From: Chloroflexota bacterium
Lineage (GTDB): Bacteria > Chloroflexota > Limnocylindria > QHBO01
Assembly: GCA_005880165.1 (NCBI GenBank)
Contig: VBJP01000061.1
Span: 1 to 13,350, forward strand
Direction of reading: 5' to 3'
Length of the DNA stretch: 13,350 nucleotides
Shown here: positions 6,356 through 13,236 of the stretch, piece after piece
How the letters are laid out: every line of letters starts with the position of its first letter
How positions within the stretch are numbered: position 1 is the first letter of the stretch
Program-made: the position numbers and the translations under genes
Notes under the pieces: model-generated
Told to the model about the DNA's origin: nothing
Database searches by the model: none
Seen by the model: only the letters and a program-made list of their open reading frames with translations

Positions 6356-7586
6356 TCGTCCGATCCGATTGGCTGGCTGGAAGCGTCACTCGGAACGTCG
6401 TGCCTTTTCCATCACCGCCGCTCTCGGCCGAGATCTGGCCGCCGTGGCCGGCCACGATCTCGCGTGAGATGAACAGCCCAAGGCCCATCCCCGGGACGCT
6501 CACCGAGTTGTCGCCGCGGGAGAACGGCTCGAAGAGGCCATCCTTGCGGTCGAGCGATACACCGACCCCCTTGTCCCGCACCTCGATCAGCGCTCCCTGC
6601 TTGGAGGGTGCGATCCGGACGTGGACGGGATGCGGTCGAGAGGAGTACTTGAGGGCGTTGTCGAGCAGGTTGCTGATGACCTGCTCGATCCGGGCGGCGT
6701 CCGCTTCGATGACGGTCGGTTTCAGGTCGAATTGGATGCGCTCGTTCGGCTCGACGCCCGCGAAGCGGTCGATCACCTCCTCGGCAATCCCCGAAAGATC
6801 GACCTCGGCGAACCGGAATTCGGTGGAACCGCGCTCGAGCCTGGAAACGTCGAGGAGCTCGACGAGGAGCGCAGACATGCGGCGCACCGCACGCTCGATC
6901 CGCTCCAAGCCGCGCTCGATTCGGCTTTGGTTCAAAACACCGCGCTCCCGGCTCAGCAGCAGGGCATCGACCGCGAGCTGCAGGCTCGCGACCGGAGTCT
7001 TCAGCTCGTGCGAGGCGATCGACAGGAAGCGGTCCCGCGCCCGAAGCGCCTCCTCGGCTGCGAGTCGTGCCTCGCGCTCAACGGCCAGCTGTCGCTCGCG
7101 CTCGGCCGCAGCGCGGGCATCGGTCATGTCGCGGGTGATCTTGGCGAAGCCATACAGCCGGCCATGGTCGTAGAGGGCGTGGACGGACGAGTCGGCCCAG
7201 AAGCGGGTGCCATCCTTGCGCACGCGCCAGCCCTCGTCGTCCGCGCGTCCAGCGCGTGCGGCTTGACGCAGGATGCGTTCCGGCCGTCCCGCCTCGACAT
7301 CTTCCGGGGTATAGAAGAGCGAGATGTGCTTGCCGACCACCTCGCTGGACTCGTAGCCCTTGATCCGCTCCGCACCCTGGTTCCAGGTCAGGACGTGCCC
7401 ATCAGGCCCGATCAGGAAGATCGCATAGTCCAGGACAGCATCAACCAGGAGGCGAATCGCCTCCGGTCCGTGGGCGAGGTCGGCGAGGGTGCGCTTGCCC
7501 GTGGCCGGGGCTCGCTCCGCCGGTCTGATCTGCGTGACAGCCACAAGCAACCTCAGAGGTGTGGCTGGCATTCGTGCAAGGTTCAT
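6342..7586 (-). CDS. PAS domain sensor histidine kinase
   Basis: A 414-residue kinase with no obvious transmembrane segment, so probably cytoplasmic. Residues about 45-155 form a PAS domain (AIFLIGPDGHVLTWNQGAER through TRDMTDARAA). Residues 157-190 are a charged Ala/Glu/Arg coiled coil. The phosphoacceptor is His193 in the SHELKTP motif. The ATP-binding part follows: N box at NLLDNALKYSS (306-316), G1 box DKGVGVS (338-344), F box LFEPFSRG (351-358) and G2 box GMGLGLFI (366-373). All catalytic boxes are intact. The first ATG is used because no in-frame start lies further up; residues 1-40 are low in conservation and a later start is possible. A GGAGG sequence lies about 25 nt upstream, separated by a small hairpin. 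It sits next to its likely partner, the overlapping receiver protein. Confidence 0.95.
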   Translation of the reverse strand: MNLARMPATPLRLLVAVTQIRPAERAPATGKRTLADLAHGPEAIRLLVDAVLDYAIFLIGPDGHVLTWNQGAERIKGYESSEVVGKHISLFYTPEDVEAGRPERILRQAARAGRADDEGWRVRKDGTRFWADSSVHALYDHGRLYGFAKITRDMTDARAAAERERQLAVEREARLAAEEALRARDRFLSIASHELKTPVASLQLAVDALLLSRERGVLNQSRIERGLERIERAVRRMSALLVELLDVSRLERGSTEFRFAEVDLSGIAEEVIDRFAGVEPNERIQFDLKPTVIEADAARIEQVISNLLDNALKYSSRPHPVHVRIAPSKQGALIEVRDKGVGVSLDRKDGLFEPFSRGDNSVSVPGMGLGLFISREIVAGHGGQISAESGGDGKGTTFRVTLPASQSDRTNGSS

Positions 7587-7604
7587 GCCACCGCTCGGGT
7601 GACC
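7587..7604 (-). repeat. Small hairpin between the Shine-Dalgarno-like GGAGG and the kinase start
   Basis: Just upstream of the kinase ATG the transcript reads GTCACC, CGAGC, GGTGGC, giving a 6-bp stem (one G-U pair) with a 5-nt loop directly against the start codon. The only strong Shine-Dalgarno-like sequence (GGAGG, 7612-7616) is on the far side, too distant for normal spacing unless this stem folds. It may be chance. Confidence 0.3.
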
Positions 7605-7628
7605 GATGCTCCTCCAGCTGACTCCGGC

Positions 7629-8678
7629 TCAGCGGGCTGGGGTTTCTCCCCCGCCCGGACTGGCGTCGCTTCCCGGACCCGGTGGCTTCGAAGGCAGGGT
7701 CGGCGAAGGCTCGGGCGTCGACTCGCCAAGGGTTGGACCGATCGGTAGTCGCGAGTCCATCTCGTCGGCGGCGTCCGAAACCGCGACGCGCGGCGAGAGC
7801 GGCATGGCGGCGCTGGCGCCGCGATGCTCGGCGTCGATGACGTGGATGACCGCGTTGATCAGCGCCAGGTGGGTGAACGCCTGCGGATAGTTGCCCCAGT
7901 GGCGCCCGGTCTCTGGGTCGATCTCTTCCGCGTACAAGCCCAGCGGGCTTGCCGCGGACAGGAGACGTTCGCAGAGCCGACGCGCGCGCGGAAGCTCCCC
8001 GATCTCGACGAGCGCCGAGACAAGCCAGAAGGAGCAGATGGTGAACGAGCCCTCCTTGCCCTGCAGCCCATCGTCCGTCTCTGCGGTCCGATAGCGGAGC
8101 ACGAGTCCGTTCTCGGTGAGGTCGTCGGCGATCGCCATCACCGTTCGCTTCACCCGTTCGTCGTTAGCTGGCAGGAAGCGAACAAGCGGCATCAAGAGGA
8201 GTGAGGCGTCCAGTGCCCGCGTGTCGTAGTGCTGGGTGAAGATGCCCCGATCGTCGAGGCCGTTGGCCAGCACATCGGCCTTGATCTCGTCGGCGGCCGC
8301 CTGCCAGCGCGTGGCGTACTCGTAGTCCTCGCGCAAGCGGGCCAGACGTGCGCCTCGATCCGCGGCAACCCAGCACATCACCTTGGAGGAGGTGAAATGC
8401 TTCGGCTCACCACGGACCTCCCAGATGCCGCGGTCCGGCTCACGCCAGTGCGCCAGAGCAGCCTCGACCTGCCGCACCAGCATCGGCCAGATACGGTCGT
8501 CGAGGCGGTCGCGCGACTTGGTGTGCAGGTAGACCGAATCGAGCACTGCGCCCCACATGTCGTGCTGGCGCTGCTTGTAGGCGGCATTTCCTACCCGCAC
8601 TGGCCGGGCGCCCTCGTAGCCGTGGAGATGGTCAAGCGTGCGCTCTGAAAGCTCGCGCTCTCCACCAATGCCATACAT
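7629..8678 (-). CDS. GH15 glucoamylase/trehalase-type enzyme, C-terminal fragment
   Basis: This 349-residue reading frame carries the catalytic part of the glycoside hydrolase family 15 protein whose first half is encoded just upstream in another frame. It opens with MYGIGGERELSERTLDHLHG, and the frame also covers a preceding EDDLQI upstream of this ATG, so the ATG is not the true start. The presumed general acid is E87 in GIWEVRG, followed by HFTSSKVMCWVA; the presumed base is in GLYAEEIDP (E251 or E252), followed by GNYPQAFTHLALI. Both catalytic glutamates lie in this fragment. GH15 enzymes act on alpha-glucosides such as maltodextrins or trehalose; which one cannot be decided here. From residue about 285 there is a Pro/Ser/Gly-rich tail of about 65 residues. 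The stop is 42 nt before the kinase start. Confidence 0.88.
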   Translation of the reverse strand: MYGIGGERELSERTLDHLHGYEGARPVRVGNAAYKQRQHDMWGAVLDSVYLHTKSRDRLDDRIWPMLVRQVEAALAHWREPDRGIWEVRGEPKHFTSSKVMCWVAADRGARLARLREDYEYATRWQAAADEIKADVLANGLDDRGIFTQHYDTRALDASLLLMPLVRFLPANDERVKRTVMAIADDLTENGLVLRYRTAETDDGLQGKEGSFTICSFWLVSALVEIGELPRARRLCERLLSAASPLGLYAEEIDPETGRHWGNYPQAFTHLALINAVIHVIDAEHRGASAAMPLSPRVAVSDAADEMDSRLPIGPTLGESTPEPSPTLPSKPPGPGSDASPGGGETPAR

Positions 8679-8688
8679 GATCTGGAGG

Positions 8689-8747
8689 TCATCCTCGCCC
8701 GGCTTTCTTGCCGTCGGAGACAGCCGCGGCAGCGATCTCCTCGTTCA
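8689..8747 (-). other. One-base frameshift site in the GH15 gene
   Basis: The upstream fragment stops at TGA (8691-8689) after SDGKKAGRG, while the conserved EDDLQIMYGI that should follow lies one base further on in the +1 frame. Because the +1 frame has its own stop at 8747-8745, the change must lie between these points. The run GGCAAGAAAGCCGGGCGAGG contains AAA and GGG tracts where one extra base could arise. It may be a real mutation, an assembly error, or less likely programmed +1 frameshifting. Confidence 0.75.
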
Positions 8748-9789
8748 GCGAGGGGCGGCCGCTCGCCGCATCGGCCACGAAGTAGAGGAAGTCGTTGGCC
8801 TCCCAGCTGAAGCCGAGGCTGTAGAGGCCCCACAGCGCGAAGGTCGAATCCCGGATCCAGGAATAGCGGTAGTCCCAGTTGCGCTCGCCGCCGGGTGTCT
8901 CCGGCAGGGAGGTCGTTGCGGCGGCGATGATGGCGCCGGTCGGTGCGTAGGTCAGTCCCCTGAGGGTCAGCGCCGAGCGCTCGAGGTATGAGCGCCAGGG
9001 ATGATCCGGGAAGTGGCCTCGGGCCAGCCAGTGCTGCCAGTGGTGGGCCGTCCAGACCAGGCGCGGATAGGCCTCCTCGGAGCTCCGTGGCGGCGGCGGG
9101 TTCCCCCAGGAGAGCGCTACGAAGCGCGTCTCGCCCTCCTTCATCATCGCGCGCGCCACGGCCCGGGGTCCCTCGAAGCCGATGTTCAGGTCGCTGCTCA
9201 GCGTCATCTCGATCGAGCCGCCAGGCCCGCGGCATGCGGCCTGGTGGTACCCGTCCTCGGTCCACCGCCACTCGCCACGGTGCTGGCCGTAGTCGAAGAC
9301 CGGCTCGCAGTCGAGCGTGAGCTGGACCTCGCCGTTCACGCATCGAACGTGGCGCAGGAGGATGTGGTCAGCCTCGTAATCGGTCGGGGCACGACGATGC
9401 GTGATCGAGTGGTCGTGCTCGTGGTGCCAGGGACCAATGAGCAGCAGATCGCGCACGATGATCCAGCCCGTGGGGGTCGCCCAGCTCGTCTCGAGCACCA
9501 TGGTCCCGGGCAGGTAGCGACGCGCGGCTGGAACCATGATGTCCGCGGGACCCAGCCGGAAGCCGCCGGCGTCCCGATCCAGGATCGCGCCGAAGACGCT
9601 GGGCGAGTCCATGCGTGGCAGACAGAGCCACTCCACGTTCCCGCTTGGCGCCACAAGCGCTGTCGTTTCGCAGTCGGACAGGAAGGCGTACTGGCCGATG
9701 CGCGGGAACGGCGAGTCTCCTCCCACCCAAGCTTGCGGCGGCCGTCGCGCCGCCTGGCCGCCGTCCTGCTCCGTGCTCCCGCCTCGCAT
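8689..9789 (-). CDS. GH15 glucoamylase/trehalase-type enzyme, N-terminal fragment (frameshifted)
   Basis: A 366-residue reading frame covering the N-terminal beta-sandwich domain and the entry to the catalytic domain. IGQYAFLSDCETTALVAPSG (31-50) and VEWLCLPRMDSPSVFG (52-67) are typical for the bacterial GH15 start, and NWDYRYSWIRDSTFALWGL (304-322) is the substrate-binding signature at the start of the alpha-barrel. It then runs out of frame and stops at TGA (8691-8689) just before the catalytic half. Alone it lacks both catalytic glutamates, so it should be inactive. The first ATG has no clear ribosome-binding site; the conserved region begins only at about residue 28, so a later start such as GTG at residue 22 is possible. 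It is the first gene of the long minus-strand unit and faces the permease gene divergently. Confidence 0.88.
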   Translation of the reverse strand: MRGGSTEQDGGQAARRPPQAWVGGDSPFPRIGQYAFLSDCETTALVAPSGNVEWLCLPRMDSPSVFGAILDRDAGGFRLGPADIMVPAARRYLPGTMVLETSWATPTGWIIVRDLLLIGPWHHEHDHSITHRRAPTDYEADHILLRHVRCVNGEVQLTLDCEPVFDYGQHRGEWRWTEDGYHQAACRGPGGSIEMTLSSDLNIGFEGPRAVARAMMKEGETRFVALSWGNPPPPRSSEEAYPRLVWTAHHWQHWLARGHFPDHPWRSYLERSALTLRGLTYAPTGAIIAAATTSLPETPGGERNWDYRYSWIRDSTFALWGLYSLGFSWEANDFLYFVADAASGRPSLNEEIAAAAVSDGKKAGRG

Positions 9790-9881
9790 TGGGCTGGTAA
9801 GTCTTGCACCAGGCGCAAGCGCGTGCCACCCGTCCGACGGTACGGGCTGCTTCGCCGCCCTGGTCGGGCGCCGCAGGAGTC

Positions 9882-9910
9882 TTCCCGCGCGCGCCAGGGC
9901 TGGCTATAGT
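9882..9910 (+). promoter_or_regulatory. Possible sigma-70-type promoter for the permease operon
   Basis: TATAGT (9905-9910) matches the -10 consensus at five of six positions. A weak -35 candidate, TTCCCG (9882-9887), lies 17 nt upstream. It would give a leader of roughly 165 nt before the permease ATG. The AT-rich box stands out in a very GC-rich region, but the -35 match is poor. Confidence 0.3.
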
Positions 9911-10026
9911 CCCGAGATTCAGTCCGCCATGGGAGCGCGGGCTGCGCATGGTCGATGGGGAGCTCCGGCCGTGTGCCAGGAAGGAGGCGCCGCGCACCGT
10001 TTCGCCGCTGCTTGCCGGCGCTCGCC

Positions 10027-10039
10027 CACTCATTGAGTG
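10027..10039. promoter_or_regulatory. Perfect palindrome, possible operator (CACTCA-T-TGAGTG)
   Basis: Two 6-base half-sites in perfect inverted repeat with a single central base, 45 nt upstream of the permease ATG and downstream of the TATAGT box. That position suits a repressor binding inside the leader. The regulator is unknown and no regulator gene lies in the window. Confidence 0.4.
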
Positions 10040-10084
10040 CAGGTCGAGACGCCGCCCCCGAGTTGGCAGTAGGGAGAGCCCCAC

Positions 10085-11791
10085 ATGACGCAGCGATCTC
10101 GCGAAGAGGCCATCCAGCAGGACGTCCGCGACCTGCACAGCCTGGGCTACGCCCAAGAGCTGTTCCGCAGCATGGGTGGCTTCAGCAACTTCGCCATCAG
10201 CTTCTCGATCATCTCGATCCTGACCGGCGCAGTGATCCTCTACGACTATGGCCTTGCGTGGGCGGGAACCGCCGCGAGCCTGATCGGCTGGCCACTGGTC
10301 ACACTGTTCGTGCTCGCCATCGCGGCATCCATGGCCGAGGTCGCGTCGGCATACCCCACGGCCGGCGGCCTCTATTACTGGGCGAGCCGCATGAAGGGCG
10401 TCGCCTGGGGCTGGTGGACCGCGTGGCTCAACCTGATTGGCCAGTTCGCCATCGTGGCCGGCATCGCCTATGCCGCCGCCCAATTCCTCAACGTGGCGAT
10501 CGTGTCGCCGGTGCTCAGCACTTTTCACATCACCTACGGCAACACCACCGAGTTCATCAAGGCTGGCGACGTTCCGATCCTGACGGGCGCCCTCGTGACG
10601 ATGGGCGTGCTCCTCGCGATCTGCCTGATCCTCAATATCGCCGGCATCAACCTTGTCGCGCTGCTGAACCAGGTGAGTGTGTGGTGGCATATCGCCATCG
10701 TGGCCGCGGTGGTGATCCTGGTGTTCCTGCTCGGCAAGCCGGATCAGTCGGGGATGACCCTCTTCGCCGTGCAGCCGCAGGACCACGGCGGGAGCTGGGC
10801 TAACAGCCTGCCCTTCGGCATCAACTTTAGTTACGGCGCAGCCATCACCTACCCGCTCTTCTTCGCGTTCATGTTCTCCCTGCTGCAGGCGAACTGGACG
10901 TACACCGGCTACGACGCGTCCGCGCACGTCGCAGAGGAGACCATCGGCGCGCGGGTCTCCAGCGCGTGGGGCATCTTCCTGTCGGTCGCCGTCTCGGCTG
11001 TCGTGGGGTACGTCTTCCTCTTCGCCCTGACCACCCACCTGCCGAATCTGTCGGCCTTGTTCCCCGCCGACCTGGCGAAGGCGGATCCGGACAAGCTCAG
11101 CACGTACTACTTCGGGGGTGCGTACACCGTCTTCGAGACGCTGAAGTACAACCTGGCTACGGTTGGCCAACTGCTCGGAGCCGGGATCGCGGTGGCCATG
11201 TCGTTCTGCACGCTCTCGTCGATCGCCTCAGCCGGGCGGATGCTGTTCGCCTTCAGCCGGGACGACGGCGTTCCCGGATCAAGCTGGCTCAAGAAGGTCT
11301 CCCACCGTTACCGGACCCCGGCGAACTCGCTGGTGACCATCGTGGTTGTGGCCTTCCTGTTCACGATGGCGGCCTTCATCGTCGGCGCGCTGGGCAGCGC
11401 CGGCGGCGGCGGGATCGCCATCGCGATCGTGACCGCCATCAGCACGATCTTCCTGTACGCCGCCTACGCGGTTCCCATCTACCTTGGCCTGACCACGAAT
11501 GGCTGGCGTTCGGAGCAAGTCTGGAGCCTTGGCCGATGGTCGCGACCGGTCGCCATCCTGGCGCTCGCCTGGATCGCGGTGCTCCTCGTGCTCTTCTCGT
11601 TCCCGACGTCGGGGAACATCAGCTGGCCGTTCATGGCCGGTACGGTGGTCCTGCTGCTCGTCTACTACTTCGCCTGGGCGCGAGCGCGCTTCAAGGGCCC
11701 GCGCGTGATGGGCGGCGAAACGGAGCTCACCGAGATCGAGCGCGAGTTCGATGCGGCTGCCCGCGAGCTGGAGGGCCCGGCCCCGGCCTGA
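10085..11791 (+). CDS. APC-superfamily amino acid/amine permease
   Basis: A 568-residue membrane protein with about twelve hydrophobic segments. The N-terminus LGYAQELFRSMGGFSNFAIS (20-39) and the ASMAEVASAYPTAGGLYYWA stretch (81-100) are typical of the amino acid/choline transporter branch of the APC superfamily, which includes GABA and other amine permeases. Members import amino acids, polyamines or related amines in exchange for protons or other solutes. The start is fixed by AGGGAG (10071-10076), 8 nt before the ATG. It is slightly longer than usual (about 500-540), with a hydrophilic loop at about 318-350 (between LTTHLPNLSAL and FETLKY) and a charged C-terminal tail. The following glutamine-synthetase-like gene and dehydrogenase suggest the imported substrate is gamma-glutamylated and oxidised; the substrate itself is unknown. 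Confidence 0.92.
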   Translation: MTQRSREEAIQQDVRDLHSLGYAQELFRSMGGFSNFAISFSIISILTGAVILYDYGLAWAGTAASLIGWPLVTLFVLAIAASMAEVASAYPTAGGLYYWASRMKGVAWGWWTAWLNLIGQFAIVAGIAYAAAQFLNVAIVSPVLSTFHITYGNTTEFIKAGDVPILTGALVTMGVLLAICLILNIAGINLVALLNQVSVWWHIAIVAAVVILVFLLGKPDQSGMTLFAVQPQDHGGSWANSLPFGINFSYGAAITYPLFFAFMFSLLQANWTYTGYDASAHVAEETIGARVSSAWGIFLSVAVSAVVGYVFLFALTTHLPNLSALFPADLAKADPDKLSTYYFGGAYTVFETLKYNLATVGQLLGAGIAVAMSFCTLSSIASAGRMLFAFSRDDGVPGSSWLKKVSHRYRTPANSLVTIVVVAFLFTMAAFIVGALGSAGGGGIAIAIVTAISTIFLYAAYAVPIYLGLTTNGWRSEQVWSLGRWSRPVAILALAWIAVLLVLFSFPTSGNISWPFMAGTVVLLLVYYFAWARARFKGPRVMGGETELTEIEREFDAAARELEGPAPA

Positions 11792-11800
11792 CCGTTTTGA

Positions 11801-11835
11801 ACGCGGGCCGGTCGGCAGTCCCGGCCGGCCCGCGT
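11801..11835 (+). terminator. Strong GC hairpin between permease and GS-like gene (no T-run)
   Basis: ACGCGGGCCGG (11801-11811) pairs perfectly with CCGGCCCGCGT (11825-11835), an 11-bp stem with a 13-nt loop, 9 nt after the permease stop and 21 nt before the next ATG. No T-tract follows, so full termination is doubtful; partial termination, or protection of the permease mRNA end, are alternatives. Confidence 0.5.
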
Positions 11836-11856
11836 CTGACCTGACGAGGAAGATCG

Positions 11857-13236
11857 ATGGCGAAGCACACCGAGCATCCACGGCACACGGAGCTGCAGCG
11901 GCAAGTCCGCGACGGCGAGATCGACACGCTGATCGTGGCGCTCACCGACATGCAGGGCCGATTGATGGGCAAACGCGTCCAGGGCCAGGCGTTCCTCAAC
12001 GGGGCCATCGACTACGGCGCGCACTTCTGTACCTACCTGCTGGGCACGGACATGGAGATGAACACCCCCGACGGCTTCGTCCTCATGAACTGGGAGACCG
12101 GCTACGGCGACTGGATCGCTGACCCCGTCTGGGACACGCTTCGCGTCGTGCCCTGGCTCGAGAAGAGCGCCATCGTCCTGTCAGACACGGTGGACCATCA
12201 CGGAGCCGAGATTCCCGTCTCCCCGCGCACGATTCTCAAGCGGCAGGCGGAGAAGGCGGCGGCTATGGGCTTCAGCGTGATGGCGGGCTCCGAGTTCGAG
12301 TACTACCTGCTGACCGATACCTACGAAGAGGCCTATCGAAAGGGCTTCGTCGGTCTTGATCGGTTCGGCACCTACAACGAGGACTACCACCTCCTGCAGG
12401 CCACCAAGGGCGAGCCGATCCACGGCAAGCTGCGCAACCTGATGACCGCGGCGCGAATCCCGGTTGAGTTCAGCAAGGGGGAGGCCGCACCCGGACAGCA
12501 CGAGGTGAACATCCATTACAGCGACGTCCTGGAGATGGCGGATCGATCGGTCCTCTTCAAGCACGGCGCCAAGGAGATCGCCTGGCTCAACGGCTACGGG
12601 CTGACGTTCATGGCGAAGCCGGACCACACCTGGACCGGATCGAGCGGGCACCTGCACATGAGCCTCTGGGACCGCAAGGGCGAGGCGTCGCGCATGTTCG
12701 ACGGCAAGGCCAAGCCGTACGGGATGTCGATCACCATGCGCCACTTCCTGGGTGGGATGATGCGCTACGCCCGCGAGCTGGCCGTCTTCCACGCTCCGAA
12801 CGTGAACTCCTACAAGCGCTACGCGGTTGCCTCATGGGCGCCCGTCAACGTCGTGTGGGGGCGCGACAACCGCACCACCGGCTTTCGGATCGTGGGGGAC
12901 GAGGCCGGCCTGCACATCGAGAACCGGTTCCCGGGAGGCGACATGAACGCGTACCTCGCCTATGCCGCGGTCGTGGGAGCGGGCCTGCTCGGGGTCGAGC
13001 GCAAGATCGAGCCGCCCGACGAGTACGTCGGCAACGGCTACGTCGCGACCGGCTGCGACCGGATGCCACGGGCGTTGCACGAGGCGATCCGCGAGCTGGA
13101 GGCCAGCCAGGCGGCGGTCGACATCTTCGGAGCCGATGTGGTGGCCCACTACCTCAACGCGGCGCGTGTCGAGCAGGAGACCTACGACGCGATCGTTCAT
13201 CCGTGGGATCGCGAGCGCTACCTGGAGCGTGGGTGA
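11857..13236 (+). CDS. Glutamine synthetase family ligase (gamma-glutamyl-amine type)
   Basis: A 459-residue protein of the GlnA fold. Metal and substrate residues are visible: E146 and E148 in GSEFEYYL, E209 and Q214-H215-E216 in KGEAAPGQHEVNIH, H265 in GSSGHLHMSL, N317 in NSYKRY, R339 in GRDNRTTGFR, and E355-x-R357 in HIENRFPGGDMNAYL. The N-terminal domain has DMQGRLMGKRV (31-41). The tyrosine-containing adenylylation loop of classical type I enzymes is not seen, and the TWTGSSGHLHMS form is typical of the PuuA/GlnA-like branch that joins glutamate to polyamines, ethanolamine or other amines. Start: ATG with GAGGAAG 4 nt upstream. The permease before it and the dehydrogenase overlapping its stop support a catabolic role rather than core nitrogen assimilation. 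Classical glutamine synthesis is not excluded. Confidence 0.93.
   Translation: MAKHTEHPRHTELQRQVRDGEIDTLIVALTDMQGRLMGKRVQGQAFLNGAIDYGAHFCTYLLGTDMEMNTPDGFVLMNWETGYGDWIADPVWDTLRVVPWLEKSAIVLSDTVDHHGAEIPVSPRTILKRQAEKAAAMGFSVMAGSEFEYYLLTDTYEEAYRKGFVGLDRFGTYNEDYHLLQATKGEPIHGKLRNLMTAARIPVEFSKGEAAPGQHEVNIHYSDVLEMADRSVLFKHGAKEIAWLNGYGLTFMAKPDHTWTGSSGHLHMSLWDRKGEASRMFDGKAKPYGMSITMRHFLGGMMRYARELAVFHAPNVNSYKRYAVASWAPVNVVWGRDNRTTGFRIVGDEAGLHIENRFPGGDMNAYLAYAAVVGAGLLGVERKIEPPDEYVGNGYVATGCDRMPRALHEAIRELEASQAAVDIFGADVVAHYLNAARVEQETYDAIVHPWDRERYLERG

Larger units (their letters stand above)
9790..10084. promoter_or_regulatory. Divergent intergenic region between GH15 and the APC permease
   Basis: This 295-nt stretch holds no convincing coding frame. 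It must contain the promoters of two diverging transcription units. Seen in it: a 5-bp inverted repeat CTTGC/GCAAG (9803-9819) 13 nt before the GH15 ATG, a TATAGT box (9905-9910), a perfect 13-base palindrome (10027-10039), and AGGGAG (10071-10076) as the permease ribosome-binding site. No known riboswitch consensus was recognised. Confidence 0.6.

Noticed and set aside
8689..8700. prfB-like programmed frameshift signal
   Set aside because: The stop context GGA TGA C lacks the CTT slip codon and upstream Shine-Dalgarno spacing of prfB; a simple indel or assembly error explains it better, though recoding is not excluded.
9803..9819. Inverted repeat CTTGC/GCAAG before GH15 as an operator
   Set aside because: Five-base arms with a 7-nt spacer are too short to separate from chance in GC-rich DNA; it is only mentioned within the intergenic region.
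9911..10084. Riboswitch in the permease leader (guanidine or glycine type considered)
   Set aside because: No conserved core of either class could be recognised by eye; a covariance-model search would be needed to claim one.
9368..11170. 600-codon open frame on the minus strand
   Set aside because: It lies antisense to the permease and in the wrong frame of GH15; its product is low-complexity, rich in Arg, Asp, Gly and His, as expected for a GC-rich shadow frame.
10966..11844. 292-codon plus-strand frame within the permease
   Set aside because: An out-of-frame shadow of membrane segments that are clearly coded in the permease frame.
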